From NCBI RefSeq assembly GCF_022581195.2, contig NC_061452.1:5711501-5775500 (forward strand): DNA of 64,000 nucleotides, read 5' to 3'. Every line of letters begins with the position of its first letter. The first letter of the stretch is position 1. The stretch is from Helicoverpa zea (lineage: Eukaryota; Arthropoda; Insecta; Lepidoptera; Noctuidae). This document shows positions 35,223 through 47,000 of this stretch, one piece after another. The position numbers and the translations under genes are program-made. The notes beneath the pieces are model-generated. The model searched no databases. It was not told the DNA's origin and saw only the letters and a program-made list of their open reading frames with translations.

Positions 35223-38200
35223 CACAAACATAACCAAAATTATATTAAAACTTTGATATAAAAAAAAACTTATTCTTCCATCTTTTGTATCAGGTAAGTG
35301 TTGACCGTATCATACACAAAAAGTGCTTAGTTTCTGCCTCATTACTTGTAGTTGCCTCACCTCGCCAAAGCCGTATTGGAAGGAAGCAACTCATATATTT
35401 AAAGAGACACTTTGAAAGAAAATTCGCTCTTATCACCCATAACATAAACGCTAATGTTGCCTGCCATTCAGAAAGCTGTCCTCGGAAAGGGTTGTCACTT
35501 TATATAAAGCTGACGTGGCCGCAAACGACAGTTAATGGCGCATAAAATTCACAGTAAGCCTGACATAGTATAATCATTTTACGGTACTGTAATTTCAGGT
35601 ATTTATGTATAGAAATACGCTGGCTGTACAATTTCTCCTTTCAAAGTACAAAGTTTATATGAAAAGGCAGGTAAATACTTAAGGGAATAATAATATGAGA
35701 AATAAACACAGCTATTAAACGTCGTCTGTACTAATGTCGTCTTTGAAGGTTAAGATATTGGCTCTTGAAGTTTGTATACTAAATAGCTATTAAGGTACAT
35801 ATAGCTAAGCTCTGTTAGTACTCAGAACTTCACTATTTTCCGAATTCAGCGCTTGATTTCATATTGAAGCTTTGGTTAATCTTGCATGCCGAAGTTGAGA
35901 TTGGTTCATTTAGTACAATATGTATTGTTAAGCAATTAACTATTTTGATTGATTTTGCTCATAATCAGTCCTATATTGTTGTCGACATACGTCAACAGTT
36001 GAACAAAAATCAGTTCCTATCGCGCTCACAATCCTTGGCCTATTAATAATTCCTTCGCCTATAAAGAACATTGGCATGTGTAAGTAGGTATCCACAAAGC
36101 CGTCATTTGAGTAAATCAATGGAGTACCTCACTCAACGGTCACAGAGATACTGTCGCGTCTCTTTGAGGTTTACCCTTCACCCTTTGACTACCTGCGCAC
36201 GAAACACAGCTAAGTCTTGCGGTTATCGTGATATTTTCAGTTGGACATATCTAACAAAGGATTTTCCTCTGCTACTTAGTTATTACGCTATATTTAGACG
36301 TTTAGAGATACCCAAGGTTTTTGTTATTACCTACCTATGTCACAAGATTTGCCTTTTTATTTCGTCAACCCTCTTCAGCAAATCTTAGAATACAATTATT
36401 TGACTGCGATGTGATTCTTAGTAGAATTAGTAGACTCGCTCTACGTAAATACTATTACGCTGATCAAAGGAGGCTGAATAATCAAAATTCTACAATCTAC
36501 ACCTTTGTAACGCACGTTTGAAATATGATTAAGTCTCCAGCTTCGTAATCGCGTTCGCAGAATCTTTGGATTAATGTATTCAATTCACAACTTATTCTCA
36601 GATTTTATCGTAGATATGTGAGTGATATGTTAGCTAAACTTCAGGACATTGACCTGGTGTAAATTCATGCAAATGTTATAGGCTGGCAAAGATTTACATA
36701 TCATTCAAAATACAGTTTTTGTTCCCACCGTTCTAAAACCTGAGGATTTATGAGGGTGACGTAACAAAATGTCGGTACAAAATACCATGTACACAGTAGC
36801 AGTAGGTAGTTATTCATTAATAGTCTAGATGTACGCACAATTTTCTGCCGCCGAGGCTATCGAGGTGTCTGCGTGACCAGATTTTGAAATGTCGACATAT
36901 TACACCTGTATGCCCGGCCTATACTATCGTCAACAGCGACTAGAAAATGTCGAAGGCGAGCAAATATGACGCCATCTGTCGCTTGAACCTGACAGAAAAT
37001 ATTCCCAGGATCAACTGGGAAATATTCTACGAGCGATTTTTCTCACCGGTAGTAATAGGTAAACATAATTTTCAGGTAGTGTTACAGATTTATTGTTGCT
37101 GTTTTGTCTACCTTAAAGTTTATTTTATTGTAGAGAGTTGAGTGTTTATTTAGTGACAATCATTAATTTTAAAACTTTAAAAGAAAAAACTGTCAATCAA
37201 TCAAATGAAATGATTGACGACGTTTCAGTTCACATGCAGTAAATATCAATATGGTACACATTAATAACATCAGATATTTGACGAAAAAATAATCTCACTG
37301 AGACGTCAAAAAAATTACTGAAAACTCATCATATTTTCTGATAAAAAAGATGCGATTCCAGACAAAAAAATGAAGTCGGTTCGCAAAGTAATGAGTCTCT
37401 CTTAAGCCGTCATCAAAATAATGACACTTAACTGTTACTGCTAACATAGCGCGTTTCCAAACGAGATTATGAACAAATTCTCATAACAAACTCAAATCAA
37501 AAACTTTAAATATCTGATTCGACGAAGTATTGTCGAATTCGTTCTACACGAAATTACGTAATAACAAGTTGATTTAATATTCATTGACATACCGACTAAT
37601 TTAAAATACTCACATAGGCGGAGAAAGGCCAAACACAAAGTTAAACATAATTTAATGAGAGTTATGAAAATATCTTGTAAGCCTTCGGGTATACTTTGAC
37701 TGTTAGGATTAGTGTGGAACATTCAGGTACCATCATCAAAAGCTTTGATGGTTTGAAGCAAAAGTTAGATATTAATTGGATTTAACCCTATTAAATAAAT
37801 AGTTGTAGAATTATAATAAGGGTTAGTAATTAAGCAAAAACGTTGCTATGAAAATTCGAATATGAATTATATAAATCAACTTCCTCAAACTTCCCTCGCA
37901 TTCTAATTTTACATTTTCATTTCAAACAATCTACCTACATTCCTAGTTAAAAGATACCCACTTAACGGAATATTATACAAACATTTTAGCGAGCTCGTCC
38001 ATACAATGCAAAATATACAGCTTGGTTTCCGTACCTCAGAGGGAGGAAATAAGTTGAGCGGTGACCCAGTAACCACCACTACAATTCCCGTTCCTTGTTA
38101 CAATCATAAAGCCTCCAGGTTGTTCACATGTTCTGCTTTCAAGCAGGAACTCGTACAGTTATTTATTTAAAAAGTTCTTTGCAAGAAAATACCTTTATTT

Positions 38201-40144
38201 CTACTGAAGTTTATGAGAGCGGAGTAAAATATTAATGTACGCGTTTTAAGGATACTCCATGTTTTATTTTATTCAAAGCATTTTCAAGATATAATAGGTA
38301 TAATATTAACGTAGCAGTGACGTGTAGCTCACCTATTTAAAAATATATGTAGGTATTAAATCTAGTAAAATTTGCAGCGCATCACGCATACGGAGAATTG
38401 TAATGTACATTATTTCTGCAGTGTACCAATACGGAACAACGCAACGTTGTAAATACAGACTTCCAAGTCATAACCTTTGCGTGTGGTTGCCGCAGTCTCA
38501 CAAAAAGCGCACTCGACCCATGTCACAGAGTAAAAAAATAATAGAACATGAAGGGATAACAATACGCAATCTAACAGATTAAATGCGAATACGGACCTAA
38601 TTTAATTACGTCCATTTTGTTTTACCAGTTCTTTGGCAAGTTAGTTGATTACTTTAGGGAATCGCCGAGATAAATTAGATAAACAAACTGATTCACTGGA
38701 AATATAAATTAACATCAATGCGAGTGAAGAAGATTAGTTGAAGAATGATTAATAGGTTTCTTTGTGATATTAAGACAATTGGGACTAGGGTAAGGTGAAG
38801 TTAGGCTGTCGAAGGAGCCAGGAGAATATCTTTAGTAGCTAAGAGAAGGGTGCCTCGTAAAAGGAATACAACATTGTTACTCGCCTAAATGAAGGTGTTA
38901 GTCTACCTTGTAGAAGAAAATTCTTCTTAACACAAATAAACAAAATACGGCTGTTAAGGGTAGGTAGATATTATAGTAGGTAGTTAACTAAGTACAACAG
39001 ATTGAAAAAGTATTTTTACCATTTTACTCACATTTACTTTACAGGCGTTTTGTTTAATTTTTATAGAAGTATTTATTATATGAAACTGAGCACGTCACAA
39101 TTTTATTTATCCAACCAATATTTGTTTTGAGTTGACCAAATATTTTAGGTTCAGATCTGAATGTTTATGTATAAGCCTACGGTTTTATGCCTACATACAT
39201 CTAGCATTATACAGGACTACATAAATATCGCCCAAGTACCCGTCTAAAAACAGAACCTAAGTGCGTAAGTATTAAGCTATTTCAGTGCGTATCAAAATAT
39301 TTTCGGAGCGTTATTTTTTAGGTTTCTGCTAAACACAAATAGTTTCTAAAAGCGGGCAAAAGGCGAAGTTCTAAATGTAATATTAATCCCAAAGGTCAAA
39401 CTGCGGTCTTAGCTTTACCTCTAAGCTAGACTAGTCTATGAATAAAATCAAAGTATACTTCGATAGTATTGTGTACTGATGCGTATTAGGTTTCACATTC
39501 GAGACTATGTTCAAATTTTACTCTGAATATAGAAATACGAAAAAGATTTGAGATTTTTGTTTTTAATTATAGCTTTTTTTGAATACAAAAATAGCCTTAA
39601 CTGTAGAGTTATTTTTCAATTTTCGTTGCGCTGATTCAGAGTGATTTCAATTGTTACTTTTAAAAAATCATTTCTGCTTTAAATATTAAAACATCTGATT
39701 CTCAGTAAAACACAAAAATAATAGACAAGCAAAAACAAAATTTGCAAAAGGCCGTTCGGTGTCGGTTGTGCGAATTACTTTGAATAAAGATAACGAGAAA
39801 CGGAACGAGAATGGAGCAGCTTTGTTTACGTACATTTTGAACGTTGTGCGGATTCCTTAGAAATCCTAGCCAATGTTACACGTCGGTAAACTTGTTTAGC
39901 TAATGTGATTGGCTAATATCGTACCCTTGTGATTATTCTTAGCAAATTGCTGAGTGGTAAACAGAGGAAAACATGCTCGAGTGTTTATGAAAATTAATTC
40001 CTGTTTCCTGATTTTGGAAAACAATTAATTTAAAGTTATTATTGGTTAATCAGGAATCAGGAACGTGTTCAGATTGATTTATAAACAAAATTGTTATACG
40101 GTTGGTTCATTGCTTTGAAGCATTTATTTAAGTTATGACGCTAA
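35223..40144. other. Mostly unrecognised DNA; one candidate exon at 36947-37058
   Basis: No transposon is recognised here. Apart from the candidate coding segment at 36947-37058, ORFs such as the 105-codon one at 36071-36388 show no motif. A minus-strand open stretch near 37620-37700 has an AG and a GTGAGT at its edges, but encodes only a short hydrophobic run. Confidence 0.4.
36947..37058 (+). CDS. Candidate first coding exon of an unidentified plus-strand gene
   Basis: The ATG has three A residues before it (GAAAATG) and opens 37 codons reading MSKASKYDAICRLNL...SPVVI. The segment ends at ATAG|GTAAAC, a plausible splice donor that would leave it in phase 1. Codon choice is markedly G/C-ending and purine-starting, and base composition is richer in GC than the flanks, as expected for an exon rather than chance AT-rich ORFs. 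A second open reading (MSTYYTCMPG...) starts at 36891 in another frame. I recognise no domain and could not find a following exon. It might be a gene nested in an intron of the minus-strand receptor gene, or chance. Confidence 0.3.
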
Positions 40145-40560
40145 TCTATATATATAAAAATGAATTGCTGTTCGTTAGTCTCGCTAAAACTCGAGAACGG
40201 CTGGGCCGATTGAGCTGATTTTAGTTTTAAAATGTTTGTCGTAGTCCAGGGTAGGTCTAAACGGTGAGCAAATAAGGAAAAAAAAATGCGAGTAAGATTC
40301 CCGGGACGGGAGTGATAAGACAAAAACCAACTTACGGAATGCCGCAGAACCACAAAAGTAAAGTACTAGGACAGCATAATTCACCTTATATAGTAAAGTA
40401 TACCAATAACGAAATTTCGATGCAACTGCTCACCATGTACCAGGGTAGCATAACTTATATGAGTATACCAATACCAAGTGTTGGTAGACGCTACTGCTCA
40501 CCATGTACCAGAGCGGCAAAAAATACACCGGGCGCGGGTAATACCGCGGGGAACGGCTAG
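40145..40560 (+). mobile_element. Complete short non-autonomous Helitron
   Basis: The element starts with TC (TCTATATATATAAAAATGAA) directly after an A, and ends with CTAG directly before a T, matching Helitron rules (5' TC, 3' CTRR, insertion between A and T). Just before the end, the stem CGCGG and CCGCG closes around GTAATA, the terminator-like hairpin that Helitrons need. The start TGCTGTTCGTTAGTCTCGCT, then AAAACTCGAGAACGGCTGG, is a well-known lepidopteran Helitron block. Inside, CTGCTCACCATGTACCAG occurs twice, 68 bases apart (40426, 40494). At 416 bases it lacks Rep/helicase and depends on an autonomous partner. Confidence 0.88.
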
Positions 40561-42949
40561 TGCTAAATAACAAAGAAAGAAAAGATCTATTTACTGTGAC
40601 ATAGCTACTAGCTGTCCTTTACGTACTTTATTTGATTTGACATTATCTCAACTTGCAAACCTCTTCGCAGACGAAATTAAGTAAATATTTGATTAATAAT
40701 AAATGTTTGATTACATCAACAGTTTCGGAGAATAACAATCCATGAATGTGCATGTAGCATCAACAAAACTTTTGAGCATGCCTTAGGCACAATGACTTAT
40801 TATTAACTTGTCATAGTTTATTACTACGACGCATGCGCAGTGGGCATTGCCTAACGGCGCCAGCTAGTCGGGGCAAGTCATCTCCCATCAATAAATGAAG
40901 CCCAAGCAATCAAGTGGACGCTTGCAATCAGCCGTTAATAAATTGATACAGATTGATAATAAGGTGTCACCATGCAGGGTCAATTCGTGTTCTAACTGAC
41001 TAGGCAAAATCGTACCATAATTGTAAATGGTTGGACATACAAGACTTAACACGTGTTCGTGAATACGTATGGGTACACGTGTTTCTATTTGCACAACTGC
41101 TTTTCATCGTAGGTACACGTAAATAGTTAACGTTTATTTTGAATATCTGAGTATATGACTTGATTCTTGGTAAATACAATATCATTGAGGATGTGAGCCG
41201 AAGAAATAATAACACTCAATCAAAATCAGCGGAGATTGTTGGCGAAATCAGACATAAATAAATACCTATCTCGGTATTCAGAAAACATCAACAGGCGTAG
41301 ATTCGCCTTATCTTATCGAAATGATAAAACCTTGGTAAATAGAAGAAGCAAAAATCGGTAGCATATAAGAAAATATTACACCTACTTGTGTAATAAATGA
41401 AGGAAATAGAGAAATAAAGGAGAAAAAATTACTGACATTAAGCGTTTAAATAATAGTTGTGCGACTTAAGGTAACGCTCAGCCGTAATTCCTACAGTAAA
41501 ACTTATTGCCCTGCTTTATACGCTAGCTTTGTTTGTTCCCAAGCATTCCCATTCCATTGTGTGCGGAACATGTTAAATTAAAACCAGTAAATAATTAAAT
41601 AATAATTAAATTACATCACGACTTGCGACCCTCACATAAAGCTGTTAAGACCAAGTATTGATTCTACCATCGCCGTAAATTGCTTCTGGAAATTAAATTG
41701 AGAGAGACCAATTGATCTAAAATTAGGGGAAAGCCGTCAAGTTACCGAAGCTATTTCCCCAATAAATATTAATAGGCCGTCAATACAAGATGCCTTTGTC
41801 GTGCCCAAGTGAGGACAATATCGGACGATACGTTGACGTACTCTGTCTTTAAATTATAAATGGGTATCTGTCCTCAATTATATAACCTTCAATCATTTGG
41901 GTGGGTCTTGTAATTTTTTTACATCATTCTTCGAGTTTTTTACGTAGTGACAGCATTTATTAAACAGAAACTATATACTTACAATGGGCATGCACTTTAT
42001 TTATATTTTTTGGTAGAAACAGTAATTATGGCTTAGCTTTTACATGCTCGAAGATTTTTCTGACAAGAACGCAGTGGAGGCTAGCAAAATTAGACACGAT
42101 CTCGTTTGTTAATTACTATAAATAAACCATAAAATACCAGTTGTTTACAGTTTGTTATTACTGAATGAATTGTCACGCAAACGGGCCATAATTAAAGCGT
42201 TTAAAACAATGACGCATTCATTCTTTTTTATGTCTATAAATATCGCAAGTTGGAGTTAAAATACGAACATTGTATTGCTTTAACGTTCAATGAAGGAAAA
42301 CACAGAATTATTTTTTTCATATTGTCTTCAATGACGTTCATCGTCAGAAATGTCGTGATAAGAATAATCATGATTATTTGTTTTTGCATTTAAATTAATT
42401 TATTTAGAGAACTGTGAAGGGACGTGAACGTTTCAAAACTTAAGCCTAACCTACAGTGACTTATATTTATTTACCAAGTGATACACATACGGGATACTAG
42501 TGGAATTTTATTGATCTAAAAAATACAACCAGCCTCCAAAAAACTGTAGAGAGGAAAATAAATTTACTTTGCTGAAACGCTCGAAAAATTGGTCTAAAAA
42601 TCGTCGCTCTAAAAGTTGGTGTTTCTAAAAACATCCGAATTGCGAAACTATTTTTGGTTGTAGATTCTGGAATAGGCTAGAAACCGCGACAGATTTCAAC
42701 AAATTACCACCAGAATTCATCACAATTATAAGAGTATCCATACACTGCAGACTAGACAGTCGGTCTGCCCGATAGTCAGAAAATTTTTTTTTTTTTTCGG
42801 AAAGTCGCGAATTCAATGAAAATTTTTTGACAGGTCTGATACTGGCTAAATATCTGAGCGTTGTTATGTTTCATTTCCAATTCATTTCCATTTCCAGCAA
42901 AACTGTCGGCCGAGTAAAATTTTGTAGTGTGTAAAGATATGCCACTAAC
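40561..42949. other. Intron DNA downstream of the LDLa exon (minus strand), nothing recognised
   Basis: This stretch starts the intron that follows the LDLa exon (donor GTTAGT at 42944-42949, read on the minus strand). Short ORFs at 40888-41215 and 42625-42816 show no motif. A poly-T run of about 13 lies at 42786-42798. Confidence 0.5.
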
Positions 42950-43072
42950 CTTTTTTGCATTCTTCAATTTCTTCATCGGAGTTGTCTTCGCAGTCCTTCT
43001 CCAGGTCACACACCCACATGCTGGGTATGCACTTGCCATTGTTGCACTGGAACTGCTTCAAAGAACATATTG
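42950..43072 (-). CDS. LDL-receptor class A repeat exon of an LDLR/LRP-family receptor
   Basis: This 123-base exon encodes one whole LDLa module. LDLa modules are about 40-residue, calcium-bound ligand-binding repeats found in the extracellular part of endocytic lipoprotein receptors. Read on the minus strand after TGTTACAG, it gives ICSLKQFQCNNGKC, then IPSMWVCDLEKDC, then EDNSDEEIEEC. All six cysteines are present. So are the aromatic after C1, the WxCD and the DCxDxSDE acidic cluster that binds calcium. The exon ends AAAAAAG|GTTAGT. It begins and ends in phase 1, the classic symmetric LDLa exon that can be shuffled or skipped without breaking the frame. The phase-1 donor of the signal-peptide exon at 57487 fits it, giving a Ser (TCA) at the junction. 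KQF after C1 and four residues between SDE and C6 resemble the first repeat of LRP1. LpR or LRP2/megalin remain possible. Confidence 0.87.
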
Positions 43073-44000
43073 CTGTAACAAACAAATAACACTCCATTTA
43101 ATTCACGTATTTCTTCTCAAAAAATATTCTGAAGCCCTAGTACATTCTAACCTAAGATGTATGCCATGAAAATTTAATACAAAGTAACCCTGGTCCTAGT
43201 GCAGTTATAATTTGAAAGTATTTGTAGTTTTTTTTTAAGGAACAGCAAACAGTTGCATTATAATCTTAAAACTAATATAACAATTGTTGTGATCATAACC
43301 ACCATGTAAACCACAACGCTATCCACAGGTAAACATAAAGTTTTTGAGATTATAGATTAGTTTAAAGTAGTTTATAGGGTATATTGTATAGTAGCTATTG
43401 TATATTTTTCTATAATAAATAAAATATATAAAGATCGTGAATATTGATAGTCAACAAGCTTTTTGTAGACGCACAGATCTAAAAATTCAAATCTCAAAAT
43501 ATCATCAACGTCAAAACTTAAAGCATATCTTTCAGAGAATCGCCCTGTTTGGACAGTAAAATGTTTTTATTCATGGAATAAATTCACATTTGCGTCTAGA
43601 TGCGTCGCACCGCGCTGGGGTGTCAAACACCCTTCCGTTAACTAAATGCGTATGGATTTGCATCTGACGTCACGTCAAACACGGAACTCTAATTAGCTAG
43701 GTGCGGGTATGCACCTAACGTGATATTTACTGGTACAGGTATACTGCATAGTTTGTATCTACCACATTAAAAATAGGGTATTTTTTTTTTGTTTAGATAA
43801 GTGACAAGCAGCTATATGAACTACTATAGGAAGTACATAGTACAAAAGTGGGTCAACTGTTTAAAGCAATACATCTAAATGAATATACTTAATACTACGT
43901 ATTAAAATTGATATCATCTCTATTCACAATCACGGCATTTTGAAATAAAATGTAAGAAAATCGAATAATTGAATATATTCGTAATATGAAAACAAGTAGC

Positions 44001-44037
44001 TACATGATATTCCAGTTACCTACTGGAATATCATGTA
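44001..44037. repeat. Perfect 16-bp hairpin in intron 1
   Basis: TACATGATATTCCAGT pairs without mismatch with ACTGGAATATCATGTA around a five-base loop (TACCT). No flanking duplication or larger inverted arms are visible, so it is not clearly a transposon end. Confidence 0.9.
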
Positions 44038-47000
44038 CCGATAGTTCATGGAAGCTACAATCTCCTTACTATTATAACCTGCTTCATTTTCAAAGGCTAT
44101 ACATGCATAAGTATGCATTGAATGTTTTATAACAGTGTTTCATTTAACTACCTACTTTGACCACGTCATTAAAACCTCCCTATTTTGCCTGAAAGCTATT
44201 TCTTCTCGACGATGCATGAAAAAAGTAAAAGTCGTAAGCAATCTCACGAAGCCTATTAAAACTACACAAAAGATTGTTTAGAAGCGGGGAGTAGACAATA
44301 TCAGTTGATTACGTAAGAAATAAAAAATATGAAAAGCAATATACTTTTTTTCTGGTGGAAAATCATCTAAAACCCCCCGCTGTGGGCGTCAGACTTTCAC
44401 TGACTAAAACCCACCATGTTTCTACTGGAACCCTTAAAATACCACAGCCCCGGCAGGAGAACCAATATTCCTACCGCAGAAATTATGACTACATAATTGA
44501 AACAATGCTGAATAATTAATTGAATAAAAAGTTACAGGAAATATTTTCAAGGAAAATAACATATTCAATCAACATAATGGGATGAATAGGGTTACTATTA
44601 ATTAAGTAGCTTTATTATTGTTCTAACTCGTATTATTTCAATAATTTTATCCTTCCTCTTCGTATTTTGTTCAAATATGAAGAGGATGGTTGTTACGTCA
44701 TCACATAAAGGAACTATTTTGAGCATACTATTGACATAAACTACAGGGACATAAAGGTATCCGGTTTATAAGGAAAACGCAATAACCATTTGCCGCTTTT
44801 ATTCTCCCAGAATTTCAGGGTCACATTACCTAAATAAATTCTCATCAAAAATATTTTTTTCTACATATACTACGAATATCTTGATTAATACTGAAACCAT
44901 AAATTTTATTCAAATATATAACTGAGCCACACTGCTCTGTTGAGATAGTATTCAGTGCATAACTTCAATCTATCTTTGAATAAAGAATACAATGTCTTCT
45001 CTGTTCGAACGAAAACAACAAAACGTTCAATACTAATGATAAGATAACGTATAATGCTAATATGACGAAGCAACTGATATCAGTCACGCCATAATTTATT
45101 ATACCTACGTCGAAATTACTTCACTTATACCGCAATTTTTATCAATAATAGTGATTAAGCTAATCTTTCATTGATCGCAGCTATGATACATTATTGTGAT
45201 TTATTTTCAATTGAATCATAATCACACAAATAGCTAACTAGATAAGATTGCAAATTAATGGAATATCACAAAATTATTTTCTGACTAATCCAGATTATGA
45301 TTCTGATTCACGACCCACAAATATCTAAGTCGGTCAAAACAAGTATGTAACCAAAATATAATGACACAGTATTTTATGGTATCAAGTGTCTCCCCCAGCT
45401 CATAAACTCCGTAAGTATTTCTGTTAACATCTCAATTATCTGTGTCGTACAAAAACTTTCATTCATAACACTGGCACGCCCAACACACATTTCAAAGATA
45501 AACACACAATAGAGGAAAATGGCCTATCAAAACTTGGCACATAATTCACCCGGGCCTATACTCTTACTGTACGATTGGACGTACATTTCCATGATCCTTA
45601 ACAGTCTTTATAAGTCCATTATGTAATGGAAGCAAGGAATCAGACGGTCAATACAATCGGCGAGACTATCTCCCGTCCGCTCGACTTGATTTATGCGCCA
45701 ACATTTTCGAGAGAAGCCATCCCATCCCCTGTACATGGAATATTGCAATCAATGATTTACATACGTGCTATTGATTTATAGCGAAACAGAGCAGATTGCA
45801 TTATTCTGTGTAAATATTTGTGAAACAAAAGGCTCTTTTAATATGAGCACGGTCCTCTTGGGATAAATGGGTGTATTTTTTACGCTTTGTTCATTGTTTG
45901 CGATTAACTTTTTGTATTTTGTTGGTAGGAAGAGTACTTATTGTCTGTTTTATCTAATATTCATTGGGTTAATTGGATCATAAATATTTTAAAGGATATA
46001 ATATGAATGTGAGACGGTTATGTACCCATTTGTAATCGGGCAGCAACATAGTTCTGTAATGTAACCTTAATTACGTAGGTATATTTTCTTTTTGTGTATT
46101 TACAAATATAATTTAAACTAATATCGTGGAGAATAGCTCTAAGCTTCATGATATATTGCATTTTCCCGGCTCATTGCCAGAGTCGGCGTTGCTAAAACTG
46201 TATGTGCTTGCGCACACTTGCATTGCCTACACCTTCATTTAAACGCATTCAGTATCAATAGTCCGTGCATCATAAATGATTGCAACTCTATTTTCTGTTG
46301 ACAATGTTTTTTCTTCAATTCTTATAATTTAGTTCTCACCTCACTAGCAACTGTATGTTTTTTAATAAATGTTTTTAAGACTTGTCAAGAACCCAAACGT
46401 CTCAAAGCGTACTGGACTTTAGCCCCACCGTGTAATGTAATGTTTAAAAGTCACGTTTGGCTGAAGCGCAAATGCGAGTTTTTACGTCATTTTCTCTGTG
46501 TATAATTGAAAATGAAATTCACAATTATTTTCAAACTGCATTACCAGAATCTGTTAGATAAATGTAAGAACGCCTTAATTCTTCAATTTGTCTCAGCCAA
46601 CAAAACGTGACAGGGAATCAACTTGACAAGAGAAAACTCGTTTAATTTAAATGATATAGGTAATATAATTCATGGAGTCTAAGTGGTCTGAAAGGGACAC
46701 TAATTTAATTTCATTACTCTAGGAGGGTTGTTATACTAAAAGCCGGCCGTGGCGAGTAGTGACGCGCGGCACGCTCGCCCTGACATCCAATCTGTGTGGA
46801 GAACCCTCATGTCTGTCTCATTGAGAGCAAATCGCTCGAGCCTGGGGGGACTGGCCCGGCAAATTTGTACATTACGGTTACCGTCACTGGAAGTTGTTTT
46901 AGGGACTGAAATCCTGCGGCCCAATAGCTCCCAATCTACGTGATGTGACAGCGACAGTGATTGTCCACCATTCCATTAAATTTGTTTGATTAATCTGAGC

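Noticed and set aside
36071..36388. 105-codon plus ORF
   Set aside because: There is no domain, its codon use is not coding-like, and length alone is not convincing among the many short ORFs of 64 kb.
38030..38170. EGF-like minus-strand exon suggested by spaced cysteines
   Set aside because: Only two or three cysteines are present, the frame hits a stop before any donor, and there is no EGF spacing.
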